In this document: positions 1-5,157 of the stretch, piece after piece | Layout of the letters: each line of letters begins with the position of its first letter | How positions within the stretch are numbered: position 1 is the first letter of the stretch | From: Flavobacteriaceae bacterium | GTDB lineage: Bacteria; Bacteroidota; Bacteroidia; Flavobacteriales; Flavobacteriaceae | Direction: 5' to 3' | NCBI GenBank assembly: GCA_018674025.1 | Contig: JABHBC010000102.1 | Coordinates: forward strand, 1 to 5,157 | DNA length: 5,157 nt | Program-made: the position numbers and the translations under genes | The notes under the pieces: model-generated | Database searches by the model: none | Told to the model about the DNA's origin: nothing | Seen by the model: only the letters and a program-made list of their open reading frames with translations

Positions 1-1041
1 AAAAGAGTTATTAATTTTCCTGCTAGAGGAATAGGTCAAACTACAATTAATAAATTGGTTGTCCAGGCAAATACTTTAAATGTGTCTTTATATAGTTTAT
101 GTAAAGAACTAGATGGGATTGAGGTAAACATTAGTAAAGCTATTAAACTAAAAGTTTCAAATTTTGTAAATCTTATTGAATCATTTAAAATTTCAGCAAG
201 GACCAAAAATGCTTTTGATATTGCTAACGAAGTAGTAAATGATACAGGAATTATTAAAACCTATAGTGCATTAACATCTGTAGAGGATCAAGCAAAAATT
301 CAAAATATTGAAGAGATGTTAAATGGTATTAAAGATTTTGTTGAAATTCAAAAGGAAATCCCTGAATCTACGGGCTCAATAAGTGAATTTCTAGAAGATG
401 TAGCTTTGGCTACAGATTTAGATAAAGATGACCAAGACACAAATAAAGTAGCGTTAATGACTATTCACCTAGCTAAAGGGCTAGAATTCCCGATTGTCTA
501 TATAGTTGGTTTAGAAGAAAACCTTTTTCCTAGTGCAATGAATTTAAACTCAAGAAATGATTTGGAAGAAGAAAGAAGATTGTTTTATGTAGCATTAACT
601 AGAGCTGAAAAAGAAGCTTATTTATCTTATGCTCTCTCAAGATATAGATGGGGTAAATTAACAGATTCTGAACCAAGTAGATTTATTGATGAAATTAATG
701 AAGAATATCTTGATATACTAACACCAATAAATGAAAACAAATTTAAGCCTTTAATTCGCTCAACCCCTAATCACGAACCTAGCTTTAATAAGCTTAGGTT
801 TAAGAAGGTTACTGCAAAACCTAAGGGCAATTTTAAGAAAATTCAAGAAACTTCAAATAAAAGCAATCTATTTGACAATAAGCTAGTGGTAGGTAATGTA
901 GTAGAACATATTAGATTTGGAAAAGGTGAAGTTGTAAATATTGAAGGAAGAGGAGCAGACGTAAAGGCAGAAATTAAATTTGAAAATGGAGGATTAAAAA
1001 AATTATTGTTAAGATTCGCAAAACTTAAAATTATAGGATAA
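1..1041 (+). CDS. uvrD: UvrD/PcrA-type superfamily 1 DNA helicase, C-terminal part (5' end outside window)
   Basis: This is a 3'-5' DNA helicase of the UvrD/PcrA/Rep group, which uses ATP to unwind DNA in excision repair, replication restart and removal of bound proteins. The reading frame is open from base 1, so the gene is cut by the window edge and no start is visible; the TTG at 55 is internal. Numbering the 346 visible residues from base 1: residues 3-13 (VINFPARGIGQ) match the conserved stretch at the end of domain 1B/2A. Residues 150-178 carry motif V, with LMTIHLAKGLEFP followed by GLEENLFPS. Residues 189-203 carry motif VI, EEERRLFYVALTRAE, including the arginine that contacts ATP. 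PSRFIDEI (about 225-232) ends the helicase core. A lysine-rich linker follows, then a C-terminal Tudor-like domain (about 294-346, VGNVVEHIRFGKGEV...KKLLLRFAKL), which in PcrA/UvrD binds RNA polymerase. Motifs I-III (Walker A and B) lie outside the window. UvrD versus PcrA naming cannot be settled here. Confidence 0.95.
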   Translation, partial: KRVINFPARGIGQTTINKLVVQANTLNVSLYSLCKELDGIEVNISKAIKLKVSNFVNLIESFKISARTKNAFDIANEVVNDTGIIKTYSALTSVEDQAKIQNIEEMLNGIKDFVEIQKEIPESTGSISEFLEDVALATDLDKDDQDTNKVALMTIHLAKGLEFPIVYIVGLEENLFPSAMNLNSRNDLEEERRLFYVALTRAEKEAYLSYALSRYRWGKLTDSEPSRFIDEINEEYLDILTPINENKFKPLIRSTPNHEPSFNKLRFKKVTAKPKGNFKKIQETSNKSNLFDNKLVVGNVVEHIRFGKGEVVNIEGRGADVKAEIKFENGGLKKLLLRFAKLKIIG

Positions 1042-1075
1042 AAAAAAGGTTTAACAATTGTTAAACCTTTTTTTT
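1041..1075. terminator. Bidirectional intrinsic terminator between helicase and OmpA genes
   Basis: Bases 1048-1067 form a perfect palindrome with 10-base arms GGTTTAACAA / TTGTTAAACC. It is flanked by seven A on the left (1041-1047) and eight T on the right (1068-1075), so perfect complementarity extends over 34 bases. Read on either strand it gives a hairpin followed by a run of at least seven U. It starts at the last base of the helicase stop codon and ends 19 bases before the 3' end of the convergent OmpA gene, which is where a shared two-way terminator would be expected. Because the palindrome has no unpaired centre, about four central bases would have to open as the loop. Confidence 0.85.
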
Positions 1076-1094
1076 ATTAATTTCAAATAAAAGA

Positions 1095-1946
1095 TTATTC
1101 AGTCATATTTTTCATTTCTTTTTCAATCATATCATAAAACTGATCAATTTTTGGCATAATTACAATTCTTGTTCTTCTGTTTATAGAGCGATTTGCTGCT
1201 GTTTCGTTATCAACTAGTGGAACATGGTAACTTCTACCAGCTGCAATTAATTTTTGAGGATTAACATCTAACGTTTCTAAAACACGTACAATTGATGTAG
1301 ATCTTTTAACACTTAAATCCCAGTTGTCAAGTAAAACTCCTTTTTGATAAGATTGACTATCAGTATGACCCTCGACCATACATTCGAAATCTGGTTTTGC
1401 ATTAACAACGGTAGCAACTTTAGCTAGAATTTCTTTAGCTCTTTCAGTTACTACATAGCTACCACTTTTAAAAAGAAGTTTATCAGATAGAGATATAAAT
1501 ACCACCCCTTTTTCAACATTAACCTCAATGTCTGGATCATTAATACCAATTTCTTTTTTCAAACTTGTAACAATAGCTAAGGTTACACTATCTTTTTTAT
1601 TTACCGCGTCTTGAAGTCTTGATATTTTAAGATCTTTCTCTTTCATACTCTCTAAAGATCTTTCTAAATTATCAGCACCCTTTGAAGTTAATATTGTTAA
1701 ATCTTTAGTACTGACCATTAAATCACGTGTAGTTCTTCTTAAATCCTCAACTTGATCTTTGTAGGCAGTTGATAATGCAACTGCTGAAGCTTTTTCTTCA
1801 ATGCAAGCATTTAATTTTACAGTCGCTGTATTCAATAAGTCCTGAGTTTTTCTGTGTTTATTTTCTAGTGATGTGTATTCTTTTTTGGTGACACAAGAGC
1901 TTAAAATTAAAACTGTTAATAAACTTAATAAAATTGGTTTTTTCAT
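1095..1946 (-). CDS. OmpA-family outer-membrane lipoprotein with coiled coil and peptidoglycan-binding domain
   Basis: This 283-residue protein is predicted to be lipid-anchored to the outer membrane and to hold the peptidoglycan, as Pal-type OmpA lipoproteins do. Residues 1-18 are a lipoprotein signal peptide: MKK, a hydrophobic core, then the lipobox LSSC with Cys18 as the expected lipidated residue. Residues of about 22-130 are rich in K, E, L, D and S with heptad-like spacing, probably a coiled-coil spacer. From about 146 to 265 lies the OmpA C-terminal fold: LLFKSGSY (157-164), VEGHTDS (191-197), NWDLSVKRS (208-216) and SINRRTRIVI (254-263). Asp210 and Arg215 sit where the family binds the diaminopimelate of peptidoglycan. 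There is no N-terminal beta-barrel, so it is not a classical OmpA porin. It lies 54 bp downstream of the glycosyltransferase gene on the same strand. The ATG is chosen because it starts the signal peptide directly. The fold is certain; the exact role (Pal-like structural anchor versus a gliding or envelope accessory) is not. Confidence 0.94.
   Translation of the reverse strand: MKKPILLSLLTVLILSSCVTKKEYTSLENKHRKTQDLLNTATVKLNACIEEKASAVALSTAYKDQVEDLRRTTRDLMVSTKDLTILTSKGADNLERSLESMKEKDLKISRLQDAVNKKDSVTLAIVTSLKKEIGINDPDIEVNVEKGVVFISLSDKLLFKSGSYVVTERAKEILAKVATVVNAKPDFECMVEGHTDSQSYQKGVLLDNWDLSVKRSTSIVRVLETLDVNPQKLIAAGRSYHVPLVDNETAANRSINRRTRIVIMPKIDQFYDMIEKEMKNMTE
1893..1946 (-). other. Lipoprotein signal peptide (type II) of the OmpA-family protein
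   Basis: The first 18 codons encode a two-lysine N-region, a leucine/isoleucine-rich core and the lipobox L15-S16-S17-C18. Signal peptidase II would cut before Cys18. The mature protein begins C-V-T-K-K, with no acidic residue at +2. Confidence 0.88.
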
Positions 1947-2000
1947 CTGATATTTTTAAAAAAATTAAACTAATAATGTAAAAGTAAAAAAAAGCTAAAG
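1947..2000 (-). promoter_or_regulatory. Spacer upstream of the OmpA gene with a weak candidate promoter
   Basis: This 54-bp, almost pure A/T spacer separates the glycosyltransferase stop from the OmpA ATG. On the minus strand, TACTTTTA (plus 1979-1986) matches five of six fixed positions of the Bacteroidota -7 element TAnnTTTG. I found no TTTG at the expected -33 distance, so the call is weak. A run of eight T on the minus strand (plus 1986-1993) follows the glycosyltransferase stop, preceded only by a possible 5-bp stem (AAGTT/AACTT), so a partial terminator is also possible. No Shine-Dalgarno sequence precedes the OmpA ATG, as is usual in this phylum. Confidence 0.22.
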
Positions 2001-2993
2001 TTAATTACTAAAAAACTTAACAAATTTTAACTTAAAATACTTTGTGATTAAAAAAGTAGATTCGAAACCTTTAAAGTTTGAATTTGTATCACTTCTTTGT
2101 TTAATCAATCTAGGTATTTGCATATAAAACGCAAAGTGAGCTTTAATTATTGCAAAAAGATTTAGAAATTTAAATGTCAACAGATAGTAAATTCCGATTA
2201 ATCCATCAATTATCATTTTAAAGAAAAGCTTTATGAAAAGGTTTTTTTCTGAATTCTTTGTAATTGTGAAAAGGCTATTTCTGAAATTATAAAATGTTTT
2301 TTTTGGATCATTATATTTTAGGGTAGCTCCACCAACATGAAATACTTTTGATTTGTACAAATACTTAATTTTAAATCCACTTTTTAATATTCTCCAACAC
2401 AAATCAATTTCTTCCATGTGGTTAAAAAACGACTCGTCAAAGCCATTCAAATTAGTAAAAACTTCTTTTCTAATAAATAAACAAGCACCAGAAGCCCAAA
2501 ATATTTCTTTATTATAATCATATTGTTTGTTGTCTTTTTCTAATAAGTTATGAACACGACCATCACAATAAGGATAACCCAAGCAATCCATATACCCCCC
2601 TGCAGCACCTGCATAATCAAAATAATCCTTGTTTTTGTAATTTAATATTTTGGGTTGAATGGCAGCTGTTGTAGAATTAACCTTAAATTCGTCCATTATG
2701 GGAGTAATCCAATTTTTTGTAACCTGAACATCATTATTTAATAAGCATAAAATATCGGCATTAATCTTCTTTATACCTTCATTATATCCCTTGGCATAAC
2801 CATAATTTTTAGGATTTTCAATAATTTTAATTTTAGGAAAATTTGTTTTTATATAATCAATTGAATCATCACTAGAATTGTTATCTATTACATAGATTTC
2901 ATTTTCGTTATTATTGTGAGTAATCAAAGGCATTAAAAACTTTTTTAATAGTTTTATTCCATTCCAATTTATTATAACAATAGCTAACTTCAT
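2001..2993 (-). CDS. Family 2 glycosyltransferase (rhamnosyltransferase-like, GT-A fold)
   Basis: This 330-residue protein should transfer a sugar from a nucleotide-sugar donor onto a cell-surface glycan or lipid-linked acceptor at the inner face of the cytoplasmic membrane. The GT-A fold is clear: AIVIINWNG (4-12), the nucleotide-binding VIDNNSSDDS (35-44), NYGYAKGYNEG (63-73), and LLNNDV (84-89), where NND takes the place of the DXD metal motif. Further on come FWASGACLFIR (165-175), GFDESFFNHMEEIDLCWR (184-201) with the acidic pair expected to contain the catalytic base, and FHVGGAT (218-224). These features resemble the WbbL/rhamnosyltransferase branch, but donor and acceptor cannot be read from sequence. 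Residues 252-290 are hydrophobic with scattered lysines and probably lie on or in the membrane. The ATG directly abuts the stop codon of the upstream nuclease-like gene, so translation is probably coupled. No other polysaccharide genes are nearby, which argues for a solitary housekeeping or envelope enzyme. Confidence 0.93.
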   Translation of the reverse strand: MKLAIVIINWNGIKLLKKFLMPLITHNNNENEIYVIDNNSSDDSIDYIKTNFPKIKIIENPKNYGYAKGYNEGIKKINADILCLLNNDVQVTKNWITPIMDEFKVNSTTAAIQPKILNYKNKDYFDYAGAAGGYMDCLGYPYCDGRVHNLLEKDNKQYDYNKEIFWASGACLFIRKEVFTNLNGFDESFFNHMEEIDLCWRILKSGFKIKYLYKSKVFHVGGATLKYNDPKKTFYNFRNSLFTITKNSEKNLFIKLFFKMIIDGLIGIYYLLTFKFLNLFAIIKAHFAFYMQIPRLIKQRSDTNSNFKGFESTFLITKYFKLKFVKFFSN

Positions 2994-3431
2994 TTAGTTT
3001 TTAAGATCCTTTAAAAAAGTGTAATATCCCTTTTCGTAATTAATTTGACAATAATAATGTTCTAATCCATTTGTAACCATTAATAGTTCAGATTTTAGAT
3101 TCATGTTATAAACGGCAATTTGATCAAAAGTCTTTTGATTTATTTTAATTTCAGGAGATTTACATTCTACCAACAACTTGATTTTTCCGTCTGGTTTGTA
3201 AACAACTATATCGTACCTTTTATTGATTTTATTTATTTTTATTGTCTTTTCAATGTTAATTAAAATACTAGGAAAATTCTTTTCATTTATAAGAAATTTA
3301 ACACAATTTTGTCTAACCCATTCTTCTTTAGTTAGCTTAATATATTTTTTTCTAATTTCATCAAAAATATAGTCGCCATTTCCACTATTTTTGATTTTAA
3401 ATGTATAATTTGGAAAGTCTAACTGTAACAT
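2994..3431 (-). CDS. Stand-alone HsdR-N-type PD-(D/E)XK nuclease-like protein, function unknown
   Basis: This small 145-residue protein resembles the N-terminal nuclease domain of type I restriction endonuclease subunit R, found here alone without helicase, methylase or specificity subunits. Visible signature: a helix with VRQNCVKFL (39-47), NFPSILINIEK (52-62) with Glu61, then RYDIVVY (72-78) with Asp74, and LLVECKSP (86-93), giving the D-x14-E-x-K arrangement of a PD-(D/E)XK active site (Asp74, Glu89, Lys91). TFDQIAVYN (101-109) adds a QxxxY motif (Gln104, Tyr108), typical of RecB-like and related nucleases. All expected catalytic residues are present, so it could be an active nuclease, but no substrate is known to me. 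From memory, annotation pipelines label such Bacteroidota proteins as type I restriction enzyme HsdR N-terminal domain proteins. The gene is divergent from holA by 22 bp and ends exactly where the glycosyltransferase begins. A DNA-maintenance role is a guess from the fold and the holA neighbour. Confidence 0.86.
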   Translation of the reverse strand: MLQLDFPNYTFKIKNSGNGDYIFDEIRKKYIKLTKEEWVRQNCVKFLINEKNFPSILINIEKTIKINKINKRYDIVVYKPDGKIKLLVECKSPEIKINQKTFDQIAVYNMNLKSELLMVTNGLEHYYCQINYEKGYYTFLKDLKN

Positions 3432-3453
3432 AGTACAAATCTCGTATTTTTTT
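3432..3453. promoter_or_regulatory. 22-bp divergent start-to-start spacer with candidate -7 elements
   Basis: The start codons of the nuclease-like gene (-) and holA (+) are only 22 bp apart, so any promoters must extend into the opposite gene. On the plus strand TATTTTTT (3445-3452) and on the minus strand GAGATTTG (plus 3436-3443) each match TAnnTTTG at five of six fixed positions. Neither has a well-spaced TTTG -33 element, and both would place the transcript start at or next to the ATG. The location is firm; the promoter elements are tentative. Confidence 0.3.
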
Positions 3454-4476
3454 ATGAATTTAATTAAACAAATAGAAAATGATATAAAAAATAATACTTA
3501 TTCACCTGTTTATTTATTTATGGGTGAAGAAGAATATTATATCGATTATTTGACAAAATTAATTATTAATAATTCTCTTCAAGATCATGAGAAAGATTTC
3601 AATTTAAATATACTTTATGGAAAAGATACGCTAATTAGTGATATAATTTCAATATCAAAACAATATCCTGTAATGTCAGAAAGAAAGCTGGTTGTTGTAA
3701 AAGAGGCTCAAGATCTATCAAAAAAAGATGCTGAAGGAAACTCATTAGACGATCTACTTAATTATGTAAATAATCCCTTAAACTCAACTATATTAGTATT
3801 AAATTTTAAACATAAGTCTTTAGATAAAAGAAAAGCAATCTATAAAGCAATTTTAAAGAATGGTTTAATTTATGAAAGCAAAAGATTATATGAAAATCAG
3901 GCTCAAGATTGGATTTTATCTTACTTAAGATCTTTCAATTTTATTATCGACAAAAAGTCCTCATTTTTAATTACCGAGTTATTAGGAACAGAAATTAATA
4001 AAATTGCAAATGAATTAGACAAGTTAATAGTTTTAAAAGGAAAAAATAAAACAATTACTCAGGATGATATAGAAAAATATATCGGAATATCTAAAGAGTT
4101 TAATGTATTTGAATTAAGAAAAGCAATTGGTGAAAGAGATTTATTTAAATGTATGAAAATCATTGATTACTTCTCTAAAAACCCTAAGTCAAATCCTTTA
4201 GTTGTAGTTATTTCCTTAGTTTTTGATTTTTTTATTAAACTATTTATATTTCATAGCCTTTCGGATAAATCTGATAGGTCGATAGCATCTGCACTTAAAG
4301 TAAACCCATATTTTGTCAAAGATTATTCATCAGCTGCAAGAAATTATTCTATGAAAACTATTTCATCTAAAATTTCTATTTTAAGAGAATTTGATTTAAA
4401 ATCTAAAGGACTTGGAGCAAATAATACATCTAATTCAGATATTCTTAAAGAATTAATATTTAAGCTATTACATTAA
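3454..4476 (+). CDS. holA: DNA polymerase III subunit delta (clamp loader)
   Basis: HolA is the delta subunit of the clamp-loader complex, which opens the beta sliding clamp and places it on primed DNA. The 340-residue length is normal for the family. Domain I begins with PVYLFMGEEEYYID (18-31), where GEEEYY takes the place of the Walker A sequence; delta is an AAA+ relative that does not bind ATP. The strand-helix pair YPVMSERKLVVVKEAQ (71-86) is the conserved family signature, and STILVLNF (111-118) is a further core strand. Domain II contains LGTEINKIANELDKLI (177-192), and NVFELRKAIGERDLFK (217-232) leads into the C-terminal collar domain, which ends with LREFDLKSKGLGAN (310-323). The ATG follows a run of seven T without a Shine-Dalgarno sequence and sits directly before MNLIKQIENDI, a normal family start. 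Its 3' end overlaps the convergent E1 gene by 9 bp. holA being transcribed away from the nuclease-like gene makes it a separate unit. Confidence 0.94.
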   Translation: MNLIKQIENDIKNNTYSPVYLFMGEEEYYIDYLTKLIINNSLQDHEKDFNLNILYGKDTLISDIISISKQYPVMSERKLVVVKEAQDLSKKDAEGNSLDDLLNYVNNPLNSTILVLNFKHKSLDKRKAIYKAILKNGLIYESKRLYENQAQDWILSYLRSFNFIIDKKSSFLITELLGTEINKIANELDKLIVLKGKNKTITQDDIEKYIGISKEFNVFELRKAIGERDLFKCMKIIDYFSKNPKSNPLVVVISLVFDFFIKLFIFHSLSDKSDRSIASALKVNPYFVKDYSSAARNYSMKTISSKISILREFDLKSKGLGANNTSNSDILKELIFKLLH

Positions 4477-5157
4477 TTTTGGATATAGTTGAGGATCCGC
4501 GTCATTCATCATTTCGTAAATTTTTTCAAAAATATCTTCTTTTGAAGGTTTAGAAAAATAATCTCCGTCAGTTCCATAAGCTGGTCTATGATCTTTTGCA
4601 CTTAATATTTTTGGTTCGCTGTCTAAAAAATTATAAATATTTTGTTTAGACATTAATTGACTTAAAATAAATCCTGTTCCACCGCCAGGGACATCTTCGT
4701 CAATTATTAGTAGTCTATTTGTTTTTGAAACACTTTTAGAAATTCCTTTTTCGATATCAAAAGGTATTAAAGTTTGTATATCAATGAGTTCTATAGAGAT
4801 ATTAAATTCAGATAAATCATGTATAATCTCATGTATTAAGTTTAATGTTGAACCATACGAAACTACTGTAATATCACTCCCAGAGTTAATTATTTCTATT
4901 TCACCTACAGGTGTTCTTATTTCCGCAAGGTTTGAAGGTTCTTTTTCTTTAACTCTGTATGCATTTAAACATTCAATCAATAGACAAGGTTGATCACTAT
5001 CTAGCATTGTATTATAAAACCCAGCTGCTTTAGTCATATTTCTAGGGACTAAAACGTATATACCTCTTAAGAAATTAACGATTCCACCTAAAGGAGAACC
5101 TGAATGCCAAATACCCTCTAATCTATGACCTCTTGTTCTAATAATCATTGGAGCTTT
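4468..5157 (-). CDS. Thiamine-diphosphate-dependent 2-oxoacid dehydrogenase E1, beta-type C-terminal part (5' end outside window)
   Basis: This is the C-terminal 229 residues of an E1 component that decarboxylates a 2-oxoacid and passes the acyl group to the lipoyl group of E2. The frame stays open through base 5157 (K-A-P before the Met at 5148), so that Met is internal and the gene starts beyond the window. Numbering from the window edge, residues 4-70 are the end of the transketolase-type pyrimidine-binding domain, with MIIRTRGHRLEGIWHSGSP (4-22) in place of the usual GG..HSQSPE stretch and VPRNMTKAAG (37-46). Residues of about 84-213 are the transketolase C-terminal domain: DITVVSYGS (95-103), DIQTLIPFD (126-134), IDEDVPGGGTG (152-162) and HRPAYGTDGDYFSKP (190-204). 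From memory these stretches resemble the long Bacteroidota E1 proteins in which alpha and beta halves are fused, often annotated as 2-oxoisovalerate dehydrogenase. The alpha half and the diphosphate-binding motif are not in the window, so fusion and substrate remain inferences. Confidence 0.88.
   Translation of the reverse strand, partial: KAPMIIRTRGHRLEGIWHSGSPLGGIVNFLRGIYVLVPRNMTKAAGFYNTMLDSDQPCLLIECLNAYRVKEKEPSNLAEIRTPVGEIEIINSGSDITVVSYGSTLNLIHEIIHDLSEFNISIELIDIQTLIPFDIEKGISKSVSKTNRLLIIDEDVPGGGTGFILSQLMSKQNIYNFLDSEPKILSAKDHRPAYGTDGDYFSKPSKEDIFEKIYEMMNDADPQLYPKLM

Noticed and set aside
55..57. TTG as a start codon for a 328-residue helicase protein
   Set aside because: The frame is open to base 1 and the upstream residues (VINFPARGIGQTT) match the helicase family, so the gene is cut by the window rather than starting here.
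1986..1993. Run of eight T on the minus strand after the glycosyltransferase as an intrinsic terminator
   Set aside because: Only a 5-bp A/T-rich stem can be drawn upstream of it, too weak to call.
2994..3431. Remnant of a degraded type I restriction-modification locus
   Set aside because: The frame is intact, the catalytic residues are present, the length is compact and complete, and no hsdM, hsdS or helicase fragments surround it.
2001..3431. Horizontally acquired island, because this stretch looks slightly more AT-rich than its flanks
   Set aside because: The difference seen in a few sampled lines is small, and there are no repeats, tRNA, integrase or transposase at the borders. Stop codon use and gene packing match the neighbours.
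4784..4993. 69-codon open frame on the plus strand
   Set aside because: It lies wholly inside the E1 coding region on the opposite strand, where the protein matches a known family throughout; its translation shows no recognisable domain.
5146..5148. ATG as the start of the E1 protein
   Set aside because: The frame continues to the window end, and this Met is in the middle of a transketolase-type domain that would lack half its fold.
1..5157. CRISPR array, tRNA/rRNA gene, riboswitch, insertion sequence or attachment site
   Set aside because: Nearly all bases are accounted for by six protein genes; the three short spacers hold no direct repeats, cloverleaf or conserved RNA motif that I can recognise.

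Overview
The window looks like an ordinary chromosomal stretch from a low-GC member of the Bacteroidota, most likely a flavobacterium. The reasons are the strong AT bias, TAA as the stop codon of all six genes, AT-rich leaders without convincing Shine-Dalgarno sequences, and the gene content: an OmpA-type lipoprotein, a fused-type 2-oxoacid dehydrogenase E1, and a stand-alone HsdR-N-domain protein beside holA. The lineage is inferred from these traits and was not tested by any search.

Layout, left to right. Bases 1-1041 (+) are the 3' part of a UvrD/PcrA-type helicase gene whose start lies outside the window. It meets an OmpA-family lipoprotein gene (1095-1946, -) tail to tail across a perfect inverted repeat that should terminate transcription in both directions. 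Upstream of the OmpA gene, on the same strand, are a family 2 glycosyltransferase (2001-2993, -) and a small PD-(D/E)XK nuclease-like protein (2994-3431, -). The stop codon of the nuclease-like gene touches the start codon of the glycosyltransferase gene. Only 22 bp away, divergently oriented, is holA (3454-4476, +), the delta subunit of the DNA polymerase III clamp loader. holA runs into the 3' end of a thiamine-diphosphate-dependent 2-oxoacid dehydrogenase E1 gene (4468-5157, -, start outside the window), and the two coding regions overlap by 9 bp.

How the genes relate. Two of them serve DNA replication or repair (helicase, HolA), two serve the cell envelope (OmpA lipoprotein, glycosyltransferase), and one serves central or branched-chain oxoacid metabolism. 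The nuclease-like protein has no assigned role. The likely transcription units are helicase (+), nuclease-like/glycosyltransferase with or without OmpA (-), holA (+) and E1 (-). The spacing is very tight: no intergenic stretch exceeds about 55 bp. There is no RNA gene, mobile element, CRISPR array or clear sign of an accessory island. The least explained item is the nuclease-fold protein wedged between holA and the glycosyltransferase. It is probably a recurring but uncharacterised family rather than a new system.
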